From Vicinamibacterales bacterium (lineage in GTDB: Bacteria; Acidobacteriota; Vicinamibacteria; Vicinamibacterales; UBA8438), in the NCBI GenBank assembly GCA_030745255.1, contig JASLOY010000270.1, positions 1-5,527 of the forward strand: a stretch of 5,527 nt of DNA. The letters are read 5' to 3'. The stretch's first letter is position 1, and each line of letters starts with the position of its first letter. A program made the position numbers and the translations under genes. This document shows positions 1-5,527 of the stretch, piece after piece. The notes under the pieces are model-generated. The model did no database searches. It worked only from the letters and a program-made list of their open reading frames with translations, and was not told the origin of the DNA.

Positions 1-25
1 CTTCGCGCCTCCAAACTGGACCCCG

Positions 26-45
26 TCGCATCCACACTGATGCGA
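26..45. repeat. Perfect inverted repeat (7-bp stem, 6-nt loop)
   Basis: TCGCATC (26-32) pairs perfectly with GATGCGA (39-45) around the loop CACACT. No T-run follows, so it is not a typical intrinsic terminator. It could be an operator, the remnant of an upstream gene's end, or chance. The rest of positions 46-243 shows no convincing gene or promoter. Confidence 0.4.
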
Positions 46-243
46 GTGCAATGACCGGCAGCCCAGACCGCAGGATGGCGGAGGTCGACCGGCGGAATTG
101 TAGCGAGAACCGACGCTGGGCCGCAACGCGCGCCATCGCCGGCATCTCACTATCACCGCGACCCCGAAACACCGGTAGCATACGAGGAGCGTGGGGTGCG
201 GGCCCGACATTCCAGCGTGACAACATCGAAGGACATCTGCCAG

Positions 244-972
244 ATGACCACCTCCGCCGCCAGTTCCAGAACGGTGCTGATCGCCTCCGCCGAGACCGAT
301 CTCCGGAGCCGCTTTGCCGAGGCGCTCCAGCAAGCCGGTCACCGGACGCTCGAAGCGGCGCGGACATCGGACCTGCTCGGCTTGGTCGACAACGACCAGC
401 CCGGCGTGGACCTGTTGCTGCTCGACCTCGGTCTGGCCGGTAGCGAGGGCGTGGCACTCGTACGGCGTGTGCGTGACGACGCCGGCAGTCTGCCGATCAT
501 CGTCTTCAGCGGGTCGGTCAGCAGCGCTGACGAGGTTCCAGAGCTGGCGGCGCTCGGGGTCACTGGGTATGTGAACGAGCATAGCGAGGCCCAACAGATC
601 CTGCCGTCGCTCGCGCCGCATCTGTTTCCGGACAGCTTCAACCGGCGCAGCAGCCCGCGGGTCGTGCTGGCGATCCCGGTGTCCTACCGGGTCGACAACA
701 CGATCGCTGGCGCTCTCACCCTGAACATCAGCAAAGGCGGTTTGGCCATCCGCACCATGAGCCCGCTTGCAGTCTCCACCAAGGCCAACGCGCGCTTCCG
801 CCTCCCAGGCTCGAACCGCGAAATCAGCGCCGATGCACGGGCAGTCTGGAGCGACCGACGCGTCGGCATGGGCCTCCAGTTCGAACAGATGGATGCCGGC
901 GACCAGACCGCTGTGGACGAATTCGTCGACCTGCATGACGAGAGCGACCCCGATGCGTCACGGCTGATATGA
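244..972 (+). CDS. Degenerate receiver (REC) domain fused to a PilZ c-di-GMP-binding domain
   Basis: This is a predicted cytoplasmic signalling protein of 242 aa. Residues 9-125 have the alternating pattern of a response-regulator receiver, with the phospho-acceptor position at D61 (LLLLD61) and the conserved Ser/Thr at S89 (IIVFS89G). The acidic pair after strand 1 is replaced (VLIAS15A16, with E17 following), and the usual KP lysine site reads GYVNE near residue 111, so normal phosphorylation is doubtful. Residues 133-231 form a PilZ domain with both c-di-GMP motifs: RxxxR (R135, R139) and N-x-S-x-x-G (N161, S163, G166). The end VGMGLQFEQ is typical of PilZ. There is no DNA-binding or enzymatic output domain, so it probably acts by protein contacts. 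I chose ATG 244 with GAAGGA at 228-233 (10-nt spacing). An in-frame GTG at 196 with AGGAG at 185-189 is a real alternative that would add 16 residues with no recognisable domain. The link to the downstream operon is unproven. Confidence 0.88.
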   Translation: MTTSAASSRTVLIASAETDLRSRFAEALQQAGHRTLEAARTSDLLGLVDNDQPGVDLLLLDLGLAGSEGVALVRRVRDDAGSLPIIVFSGSVSSADEVPELAALGVTGYVNEHSEAQQILPSLAPHLFPDSFNRRSSPRVVLAIPVSYRVDNTIAGALTLNISKGGLAIRTMSPLAVSTKANARFRLPGSNREISADARAVWSDRRVGMGLQFEQMDAGDQTAVDEFVDLHDESDPDASRLI

Positions 973-973
973 G

Positions 974-1003
974 TTGACACCGTTTCGGCACTACCGCTAG
1001 GTT
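974..1003 (+). promoter_or_regulatory. Candidate sigma-70-type promoter for the ABC operon
   Basis: A perfect TTGACA (974-979) starts two bases after the stop of the PilZ gene. The best -10 at usual spacing is the weak TAGGTT (998-1003, 18-nt spacer). The leader would be over 130 nt long before the GTG at 1144. The -35 match is exact but the -10 is poor, so this is a candidate only. Confidence 0.35.
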
Positions 1004-1016
1004 TTGTAGACTCTTC

Positions 1017-1121
1017 AGACGTCTTTCGAGCGGACGCAGCGTCTAATCATCATCTGCGGCCGGTCGACGGCGTGTCGGAGAAGCAGGACACTGGCGGGTA
1101 ACAGCACGACGCCTGCGCGTC
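1017..1121 (+). promoter_or_regulatory. Leader with clustered small inverted repeats
   Basis: Four short dyads lie in the untranslated stretch before the ATPase gene: AGACGTCT (1017-1024), GACGC-A-GCGTC (1033-1043), GCCG-GTCGA-CGGC (1059-1071) and GACGC-CTGC-GCGTC (1108-1121). The half-site GACGC/GCGTC occurs twice, and AGACG (1017-1021) can also pair with CGTCT (1040-1044). They could be operator half-sites or alternative RNA hairpins. In GC-rich DNA, stems this short also arise by chance. I recognise no known riboswitch. Confidence 0.25.
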
Positions 1122-1128
1122 AGCTTTT

Positions 1129-1135
1129 GGGAGGA
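1129..1135 (+). promoter_or_regulatory. Ribosome binding site fixing the GTG start of the ATPase
   Basis: GGGAGGA lies 8 nt before GTG 1144. It is a near-consensus Shine-Dalgarno sequence and supports the non-ATG start, since the family's usual N-terminus (short strand, then KRYG) begins right there. Confidence 0.75.
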
Positions 1136-1143
1136 ACCGCATC

Positions 1144-2172
1144 GTGGTCGAAGTGCAACACGTGACCAAGCGATATGGGTCACTGACAGCGGTCGATGAC
1201 ATCAGCTTCCGGGTCGAGCGGGGGGAGATACTGGGTTTCCTGGGACCAAACGGCGCGGGCAAGACGACGACGATGCGGATCCTGACCGGATATCTGCCGG
1301 CGACCGAGGGCCTGGCGCGCGTCGCCGGTTTCGACGTCTTCGAGCAGTCGGTCGAGGCGAAGCGCCGGACGGGCTACTTGCCGGAGACACCGCCACTCTA
1401 TCCCGAGATGACCGTCATCGAGTATTTGCGGTTCGTCGCGCGGATCAACGGCGTGCCGGCGAGTGACCGACAGACCCAGATCGGCTTGGCCATGGAGCGC
1501 ACCAACGTCGCAGACATGGCCGACCGCTACTGCGGCACGCTGTCGAAGGGCTACCGGCAACGTGTCGGTCTGGCGCAAGCGATCCTGCATAACCCGGAAG
1601 TCCTGATCCTCGACGAACCGACAGCGGGACTGGACCCGAGACAGATCATCGAGACACGCAAGCTGATCGCCGAGCTGGCGGGCGACCACACCATCATCCT
1701 CAGTACGCATATCCTGCCAGAGGTCTCGCAGACCTGTCAGCGGGTCATCATCATCAACCGGGGCCGGGTGGTCGCGGTCGACACCCCCGGCAACTTGACC
1801 GCACGACTGCAGGGGTCACAGACGCTGTATCTTCAGGTGGACACACAGGGCGCCGACCCGATCTCGTCGCTCGAAGGCGTCGCCGGTGTCGTGAGCGTCA
1901 CAGTGGCCGCTCAGCAGGACGGGGTGGCGGGATATCACGTGGAGAGCGGCAGCGGCGACGACGTCCGCCGCGAGGTGTCCCGGACGATCGTGGCGAACGG
2001 CTGGGGTCTGCTGGAGCTGCGGCCGCAGCAGATGAGTCTCGAAGATGTCTTCCTGCACCTGACGACCGAGGACGAAGCGGCCGGCGGGAGCGAGGCGGCA
2101 GAGGATGCGACGCTCGACGGCCCCGATGAGGACGCCGGGGAGACGGCAACGGAGGAGCGCACCGATGGGTAA
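1144..2172 (+). CDS. ABC-2 type transporter ATP-binding protein, GldA-like
   Basis: This is the cytoplasmic ATPase subunit that would power the permease encoded next; it is 342 aa with a GTG start. All nucleotide-binding motifs are visible: Walker A GPNGAGKTT (34-42, K40), signature LSKGY (133-137), Walker B VLILDEPT (153-160, D157 and catalytic E158), D-loop AGLDP (161-165) and switch His H189 in STHI. The Q-loop position reads GYLPE (77-81), with Glu instead of Gln, as is common in GldA/NatA-type exporters. Residues 225-307 form the C-terminal domain typical of ABC-2 ATPases, ending in the usual LEDVFLHLT (299-307). A further 35-residue tail (308-342), rich in Asp, Glu, Ala and Gly, looks disordered and is longer than the family core needs. 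Its DNA also holds the ribosome binding site of the permease gene, and the two genes overlap by 8 bp, which suggests translational coupling. The assignment to the family is firm. The substrate is unknown. Confidence 0.95.
   Translation: MVEVQHVTKRYGSLTAVDDISFRVERGEILGFLGPNGAGKTTTMRILTGYLPATEGLARVAGFDVFEQSVEAKRRTGYLPETPPLYPEMTVIEYLRFVARINGVPASDRQTQIGLAMERTNVADMADRYCGTLSKGYRQRVGLAQAILHNPEVLILDEPTAGLDPRQIIETRKLIAELAGDHTIILSTHILPEVSQTCQRVIIINRGRVVAVDTPGNLTARLQGSQTLYLQVDTQGADPISSLEGVAGVVSVTVAAQQDGVAGYHVESGSGDDVRREVSRTIVANGWGLLELRPQQMSLEDVFLHLTTEDEAAGGSEAAEDATLDGPDEDAGETATEERTDG
2151..2157 (+). promoter_or_regulatory. Ribosome binding site of the permease, inside the ATPase gene
   Basis: GGAGGAG is placed 7 nt before ATG 2165. 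It decides the permease start against the upstream in-frame ATGs at 2105 and 2126, which would only add an Arg-rich stretch unlike a permease N-terminus. Confidence 0.75.
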
Positions 2173-2932
2173 CATCATGGCGCTGGCGCAAAAAGAGCTG
2201 CGGGCCTACTTCGTGTCGCCCATCGCCTACGTCGTGCTTGGGCTGTTCGCGGTGCTCTTTGGCGTGTTCTATGTGGCGAGCCTCAATCTGATGGTGCAGC
2301 TGAGCATGGGGCAGTTCGGCGCGGGCGGACCGCAGGTCGTCAACATCAACGAGTTCATGATCCGTCCCCTGTTCGGAAACACCTCGGTGGTGCTTCTGTT
2401 CATGCTGCCGATGCTGACCATGCGGTCCTACGCCGAAGAGAAGCGGTCCGGCACCATGGAGTTGCTGCTGACGTCGCCGCTGACCGACCTCCAGATCGTC
2501 ATGGGCAAGTTTCTTGGCGCCATGGCGCTCTACGCACTGATGCTGTCGCTCACCCTGATTCACATCGGGGTCCTGTTCTGGTACGGCGAACCGGAGTGGG
2601 CCCCGCTGCTGAGCGGCTACCTGGGGCTGCTTCTGATGGGCGGCTCGTTCATCTCGATCGGCCTGGCCATTTCGAGCATGACCAAGAACCAGATCGTCGC
2701 CGGTGTCGCCACCTTCGCCGTGCTCTTGCTGTTCTGGGTCATCAACTGGATTGGCGACGCCTCCGGCACCACGACGCAGGCGGTGCTGGCGTATCTGTCA
2801 ATCCTCGAGCACTTCGACGACTTCTCCAAGGGTGTCATCGACACGACACATCTGACCTACTACGGCAGCTTCATCACGCTCGGGCTGTTCCTGACCGCGA
2901 AGTCGATGGACAGTGAACGCTGGAACGGATGA
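2165..2932 (+). CDS. ABC-2 type transporter permease, GldF-like
   Basis: This is an inner-membrane subunit of 255 aa, a usual length for one-domain ABC-2 permeases. It starts MGNIMALAQKEL, the short amphipathic lead common in this family. Hydrophobic segments lie near residues 20-40, 72-86, 117-139, 148-171, 176-197 and 230-245, giving about six helices. Between helices 2 and 3 is the diagnostic stretch MRSYAEEKRSGTMELLLTSP (86-105), followed by TDLQIVMGKF, the cytoplasmic loop that contacts the ATPase in ABC-2 systems. Near the end, YLSILEHFDDFSKGVID (210-226) matches the conserved HF-x-DF-x-x-G-x-ID pattern of GldF-type permeases. The stretch between the first two helices (about 41-71) probably faces outside. 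It overlaps the ATPase gene by 8 bp and is followed by a 42-bp gap before the GldG gene. The substrate cannot be deduced. Confidence 0.93.
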   Translation: MGNIMALAQKELRAYFVSPIAYVVLGLFAVLFGVFYVASLNLMVQLSMGQFGAGGPQVVNINEFMIRPLFGNTSVVLLFMLPMLTMRSYAEEKRSGTMELLLTSPLTDLQIVMGKFLGAMALYALMLSLTLIHIGVLFWYGEPEWAPLLSGYLGLLLMGGSFISIGLAISSMTKNQIVAGVATFAVLLLFWVINWIGDASGTTTQAVLAYLSILEHFDDFSKGVIDTTHLTYYGSFITLGLFLTAKSMDSERWNG

Positions 2933-2974
2933 ACCGCTCAACGACGTTCTAACAGCACTAGCGACTGACACCCG

Positions 2975-4456
2975 ATGTTAAGCAGACTCCTCCTCTACGG
3001 TGCCGGTCAATGGCGTCAGGTCGCACGGTCGTTCGAACGACGGCAGACGCGGTATGGCACGTTGGCGGGCACCGGCATGGTGCTCGTGCTCGGCATCATC
3101 GTGGCGCTCAACTACATCCTCTCTCGGCAAAACACGCGCTGGGACCTGACGTCGGCGCAACAGTATTCCCTGTCGGACCAGACGAGGCAGATCCTCACCG
3201 CCTTGACGGCGCCGGTCCGGGTCATCGTGTTTGCTCGCGAGCCGGAATTCCCAGGGTATCGGGACCAGATCGGCGAGTATGCCTATCTGTCGAACCAGGT
3301 CACGGTCGACTACGTCGACGTGGACAAGCAGCCGCTGATGGCCCGCCAGTACGAGGTGCAGTCGTATGGCACGATCGTGTTCGAACATGAAGGGCGTGTG
3401 GAACGGGTCCTGTCGACCGCCGAGCAGGATCTGACCAATGGCCTGATCAAAGTCGTCGAGGGCGTGGAACAGACGGTGTACTTTCTCCAGGGCCACGGCG
3501 AGAAAGAGCACACGGGCTCGGACCGAGACGGCTACTCCACCGTCTCCGGCGCCCTGGGTCTCGACAACTTCGAAGTCGAATCCCTGGTGCTCGCACAACA
3601 GAGCGCCGTGCCCGACGACGCCACCGTCGTGGTCGTTGCCGGACCGCAGACCGACCTGCTTCCGGGCGAGATCGACGCGCTCGGCGCCTATCTGGATCAG
3701 GGTGGCAAACTGCTCGTGTTGATCGACCCGGCACCCGCCGGCGACCCACCGGCGCCCGAGGGATTGCTTGGGGTCTTGCGCGCGTGGGGCATCGAGCCGG
3801 GCCCCGGCGTGGTGGTCGACGCGAGCGGGATGGGGCAACTGCTGGGCGCCGACGCCTCGGTCCCGGTTGTGGCCAACTACCCGTTTCATCCGATCACCGA
3901 TCGGTTCAACCTGCTGACCGCCTACCCACTGGCCCGGTCGGTACACGCCGCTCCCGGGAGCCTCGACGGCCGTGTCGCCCAGTCGTTCCTCGAAACAAGC
4001 GCCCAGAGCTGGTCGGAAGCAGACATCGAGGCGCTGGCAACCGGTCAAGTCGAGCTGAACGAGGAGGCTGGCGACCAACCCGGACCGGTAGCAATCGGCA
4101 TGGCGGTGTCGGCGCCGGCGCCGTCCGCCGAGCCGGCGGTGTCCGAGACCGGTGCGCCGAACGACGACGATGAGGCCGCGGCCGCACCGCCCGAGACCCG
4201 TCTGGTCGTGATCGGCGATTCCGACTTCGCTACCAACGGCGTTGTCGGCATCCAGGGCAACCGCGACATGTTCCTGAACACCATCAACTGGCTCGCGCAG
4301 CAGGAGGACCTCATCTCGATTCGCGCGCGAGAACCGGAGGATCGCCGTCTCACGCTGACTGCCGACCAGCAACGGCGGGTGTTCGTGCTGTCGTTGTTCC
4401 TCGTGCCGGGGATCGTACTTGGCACCGGCGTCTACACGTGGTGGCGGAGACGCTAA
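2975..4456 (+). CDS. GldG-family protein, auxiliary component of an ABC transporter
   Basis: The product is 493 aa with two membrane segments (about 34-50 and 469-488) and a large region between them predicted to lie outside the cytoplasm. It ends in WWRRR, a positive inside anchor. Family marks in order are: NTRWDLTSAQQYSLSDQT (53-70), just after the first helix; VRVIVFAREPE (81-91); FLQGHGEKE (170-178); VVVAGPQTDLLPGEIDAL (219-236); GGKLLVLIDP (243-252); RLVVIGDSDFATN (409-421); and NTINWLAQQEDLISIRAREPEDR (435-457). This is the pattern of the ABC_transp_aux/GldG group, which accompanies ABC-2 exporters. No catalytic site is evident. Residues 376-407, rich in Ala, Pro, Glu and Asp, look like a disordered insert ahead of the last strand. 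ATG 2975 is the only sensible start because it keeps the first helix, yet no Shine-Dalgarno is visible before it. The next gene overlaps by one base. Confidence 0.92.
   Translation: MLSRLLLYGAGQWRQVARSFERRQTRYGTLAGTGMVLVLGIIVALNYILSRQNTRWDLTSAQQYSLSDQTRQILTALTAPVRVIVFAREPEFPGYRDQIGEYAYLSNQVTVDYVDVDKQPLMARQYEVQSYGTIVFEHEGRVERVLSTAEQDLTNGLIKVVEGVEQTVYFLQGHGEKEHTGSDRDGYSTVSGALGLDNFEVESLVLAQQSAVPDDATVVVVAGPQTDLLPGEIDALGAYLDQGGKLLVLIDPAPAGDPPAPEGLLGVLRAWGIEPGPGVVVDASGMGQLLGADASVPVVANYPFHPITDRFNLLTAYPLARSVHAAPGSLDGRVAQSFLETSAQSWSEADIEALATGQVELNEEAGDQPGPVAIGMAVSAPAPSAEPAVSETGAPNDDDEAAAAPPETRLVVIGDSDFATNGVVGIQGNRDMFLNTINWLAQQEDLISIRAREPEDRRLTLTADQQRRVFVLSLFLVPGIVLGTGVYTWWRRR
4446..4449 (+). promoter_or_regulatory. 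Ribosome binding site of the DUF4340 gene
   Basis: GGAG lies 6 nt before ATG 4456, within the last codons of the GldG gene. With the TAATG stop/start overlap it points to re-initiation by the same ribosomes. Confidence 0.55.
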
Positions 4457-5527
4457 TGCGCGGTCTGCGATCGACGCTGATGCTCCTGGCGGTGGCGCTC
4501 GGGCTGGCTGCCTACATCTACCTCGGCGAGTCGGACCGTTCGGCGGTCGGGACACCAGAGCCACGAGACACGGTGTTCGACTTCGACTCGAACGACATCA
4601 ACCGGCTCTCGGTCACCGCGGAGAACGGCGAGCGCACCGTGCTCGAAAAGACCGACGACCGGTGGCAGCTGGCCGAGCCGTTGGTGACCGCCGTCGACGT
4701 CACCGAGGTCGTCTCGCTCGCCTCTAGTTTCGCAACGCTCGAGATGCAGCGCGTGGTCGCCGAACCCGACGACGCTCCCGATCTGGCAGCGTTCGGGCTC
4801 GATGATCCGCGCATCGAGGTGGCTGCCACGACGACCACCGGCGCCGACACACGACTGCTGATCGGGGAACAGACGCCGACCGGAGGCGATCTGTATGCCA
4901 CGCTCGCCGGTTCGAACCGGGTGTTCCTGATCTCGGGCTTTCTGGACGGCACCTTCAACCGGACCACGTTCGAGCTTCGCGACAAGACCATTCTCGACTT
5001 CACACGTGACCAGGTCGACTCGCTCGAATTCGCCGGTCCCGATCTAGCCATCCGACTCGGGAAAGGGGACAACCGCTGGTCGCTGGTCAGCCCGTTCGCA
5101 GCCAACGCCGACTTCGGCGTCACAGACGGCATCGTCGGCCGACTCAGCACCGGACAGATGTCTGCCATCGAGGCGGAGCAGACCGACGAGCTGGAGCCGT
5201 ATGGGCTCGACACCCCACGGTTGACGGTGACCGTGGGGCTTGGCAGCTCGGAAGCGACGCTGCTGCTGGGGGACACGGCGCCGGCCGGCACCGTGTATGC
5301 CCGGGACACCGCGCGCGATCTGGTGTTCACGGTCGACGCGGCGCTCGTGACCGAGCTCGAGCAAGGGGTTGATGAATACCGGCGGATCAACCTGTTCGCG
5401 TTCCGACCGTTCAATGCGACGGCGCTCGAGATCGAGCGCGACGGCGAGAGATGGGCGTTCGAGCAGGTTGCGGCGGCGTCTGACGCTGAATCAGACCAGT
5501 GGCGACGCACCGCCCCAGAGGCCGGCG
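4456..5527 (+). CDS. DUF4340 domain-containing membrane-anchored protein (3' end missing)
   Basis: This open frame runs off the window with 357 codons visible. Residues 1-23 form a basic start (MRGLR) plus a hydrophobic helix (about 8-23), a signal anchor that puts the rest outside the cytoplasm. The body is rich in Thr, Asp and beta-type sequence and matches the DUF4340 pattern: a Trp-containing segment (DDRWQLAEP, 67-75), then FGLDDPRIEV (113-122), LLIGEQTP (134-141) and LYATLAGSNRVFLI (146-159). The same series returns at DNRWSLVSP (205-213), YGLDTPRLTV (249-258), LLLGDTAP (269-276) and VYARDTARDLVFTV (280-293), and a third copy begins near 318. The start at ATG 4456 overlaps the GldG stop as TAATG. 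DUF4340 proteins are commonly encoded next to GldG-type genes and are thought to belong to the same complex, but their biochemical role is not known to me. Completion of the gene lies to the right. Confidence 0.88.
   Translation, partial: MRGLRSTLMLLAVALGLAAYIYLGESDRSAVGTPEPRDTVFDFDSNDINRLSVTAENGERTVLEKTDDRWQLAEPLVTAVDVTEVVSLASSFATLEMQRVVAEPDDAPDLAAFGLDDPRIEVAATTTTGADTRLLIGEQTPTGGDLYATLAGSNRVFLISGFLDGTFNRTTFELRDKTILDFTRDQVDSLEFAGPDLAIRLGKGDNRWSLVSPFAANADFGVTDGIVGRLSTGQMSAIEAEQTDELEPYGLDTPRLTVTVGLGSSEATLLLGDTAPAGTVYARDTARDLVFTVDAALVTELEQGVDEYRRINLFAFRPFNATALEIERDGERWAFEQVAAASDAESDQWRRTAPEAG
4585..5527 (+). repeat. Protein-level tandem modules inside the DUF4340 gene
   Basis: A first motif block (hydrophobic strand, charged turn, D-x-R-W, then P and D) occurs at 4585-4698 and 5002-5112, and apparently a third time from 5407. 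A second block (GLD-x-PR, L-x-G, tyrosine, V/L-F-x-V/I) occurs at 4786-4935 and 5194-5337. The units are about 135-140 residues apart. The DNA of the copies is clearly diverged, so this is an old duplication of a domain rather than a recent DNA repeat. Confidence 0.65.

Noticed and set aside
1..54. Possible C-terminal tail of an upstream gene (frame 1 ends at TGA 52-54, last residues TLMRVQ)
   Set aside because: Only 17 codons are visible and nothing identifies them. All three frames are open for some distance, so it cannot be told from chance.
51..443. 130-codon + strand open frame overlapping the REC-PilZ start
   Set aside because: It is Arg/Pro-rich without any domain and more than half of it overlaps the well-supported REC-PilZ gene in another frame.
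1898..2563. 221-codon - strand open frame across the ATPase/permease junction
   Set aside because: His/Gln/Arg-rich composition, no motifs, and it spans two well-supported genes on the other strand.
2933..2974. Terminator or separate promoter between permease and GldG genes
   Set aside because: The gap is only 42 bp and holds just a tiny AACG-A-CGTT dyad with no T-run, so the genes are more simply one operon.
2978..4564. Long open frame on the - strand (528 codons) opposite the GldG gene
   Set aside because: It is exactly in codon register with GldG, so it stays open only because the sense strand avoids TTA, CTA and TCA codons. It ends at the single TTA codon of GldG. Its protein is Arg/Gly/His-rich and matches no family.
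4518..5510. 330-codon - strand open frame opposite the DUF4340 gene
   Set aside because: It is very Ser/Arg-rich, shows no domain, and lies opposite a gene with clear family motifs. It is a typical GC-rich shadow.
1..5527. Mobile element, CRISPR, defence system, tRNA or rRNA
   Set aside because: No transposase, integrase, direct-repeat array, toxin-antitoxin pair, nuclease or RNA gene signature was seen. Base composition appears even across the window.

Overview
The window is GC-rich bacterial DNA. All convincing genes lie on the + strand. It reads as ordinary chromosome: one signalling gene followed by an envelope ABC-transporter operon that runs off the right edge. I see no mobile element, CRISPR array, tRNA or rRNA. 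The proteins suggest a Gram-negative-type bacterium with c-di-GMP signalling. An Acidobacteriota or Proteobacteria-like source is plausible, but the sequence alone does not fix the phylum.

Layout. Positions 1-243 are non-coding or undecided and hold a perfect 7-bp hairpin (26-45). Positions 244-972 encode a receiver-like domain fused to a PilZ domain. The receiver has lost key phosphorylation residues, while the PilZ domain keeps both c-di-GMP-binding motifs. Positions 973-1143 are a 171-bp intergenic leader with a consensus TTGACA box, several small inverted repeats and a strong ribosome binding site. An operon then follows: an ABC-2 type ATPase of the GldA kind (1144-2172), a six-helix permease of the GldF kind (2165-2932, overlapping the ATPase by 8 bp), a GldG-family membrane-anchored extracytoplasmic protein (2975-4456), and a DUF4340-family anchored protein (from 4456, overlapping by one base, incomplete at 5527).

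How they may work together. The ATPase and permease would form the membrane engine. GldG and the DUF4340 protein each carry an N-terminal membrane anchor and a large domain predicted outside the cytoplasm, so they look like dedicated partners of that engine. In Bacteroidetes, GldA/GldF/GldG are associated with gliding motility. The broader family with DUF4340 occurs in many non-gliding bacteria and its substrate is, to my knowledge, not established. This operon is the best candidate for an under-described system here, but it is a known gene neighbourhood type rather than a new one. The PilZ gene is separated from it by its own gap and a likely promoter, so a functional link is only a possibility.
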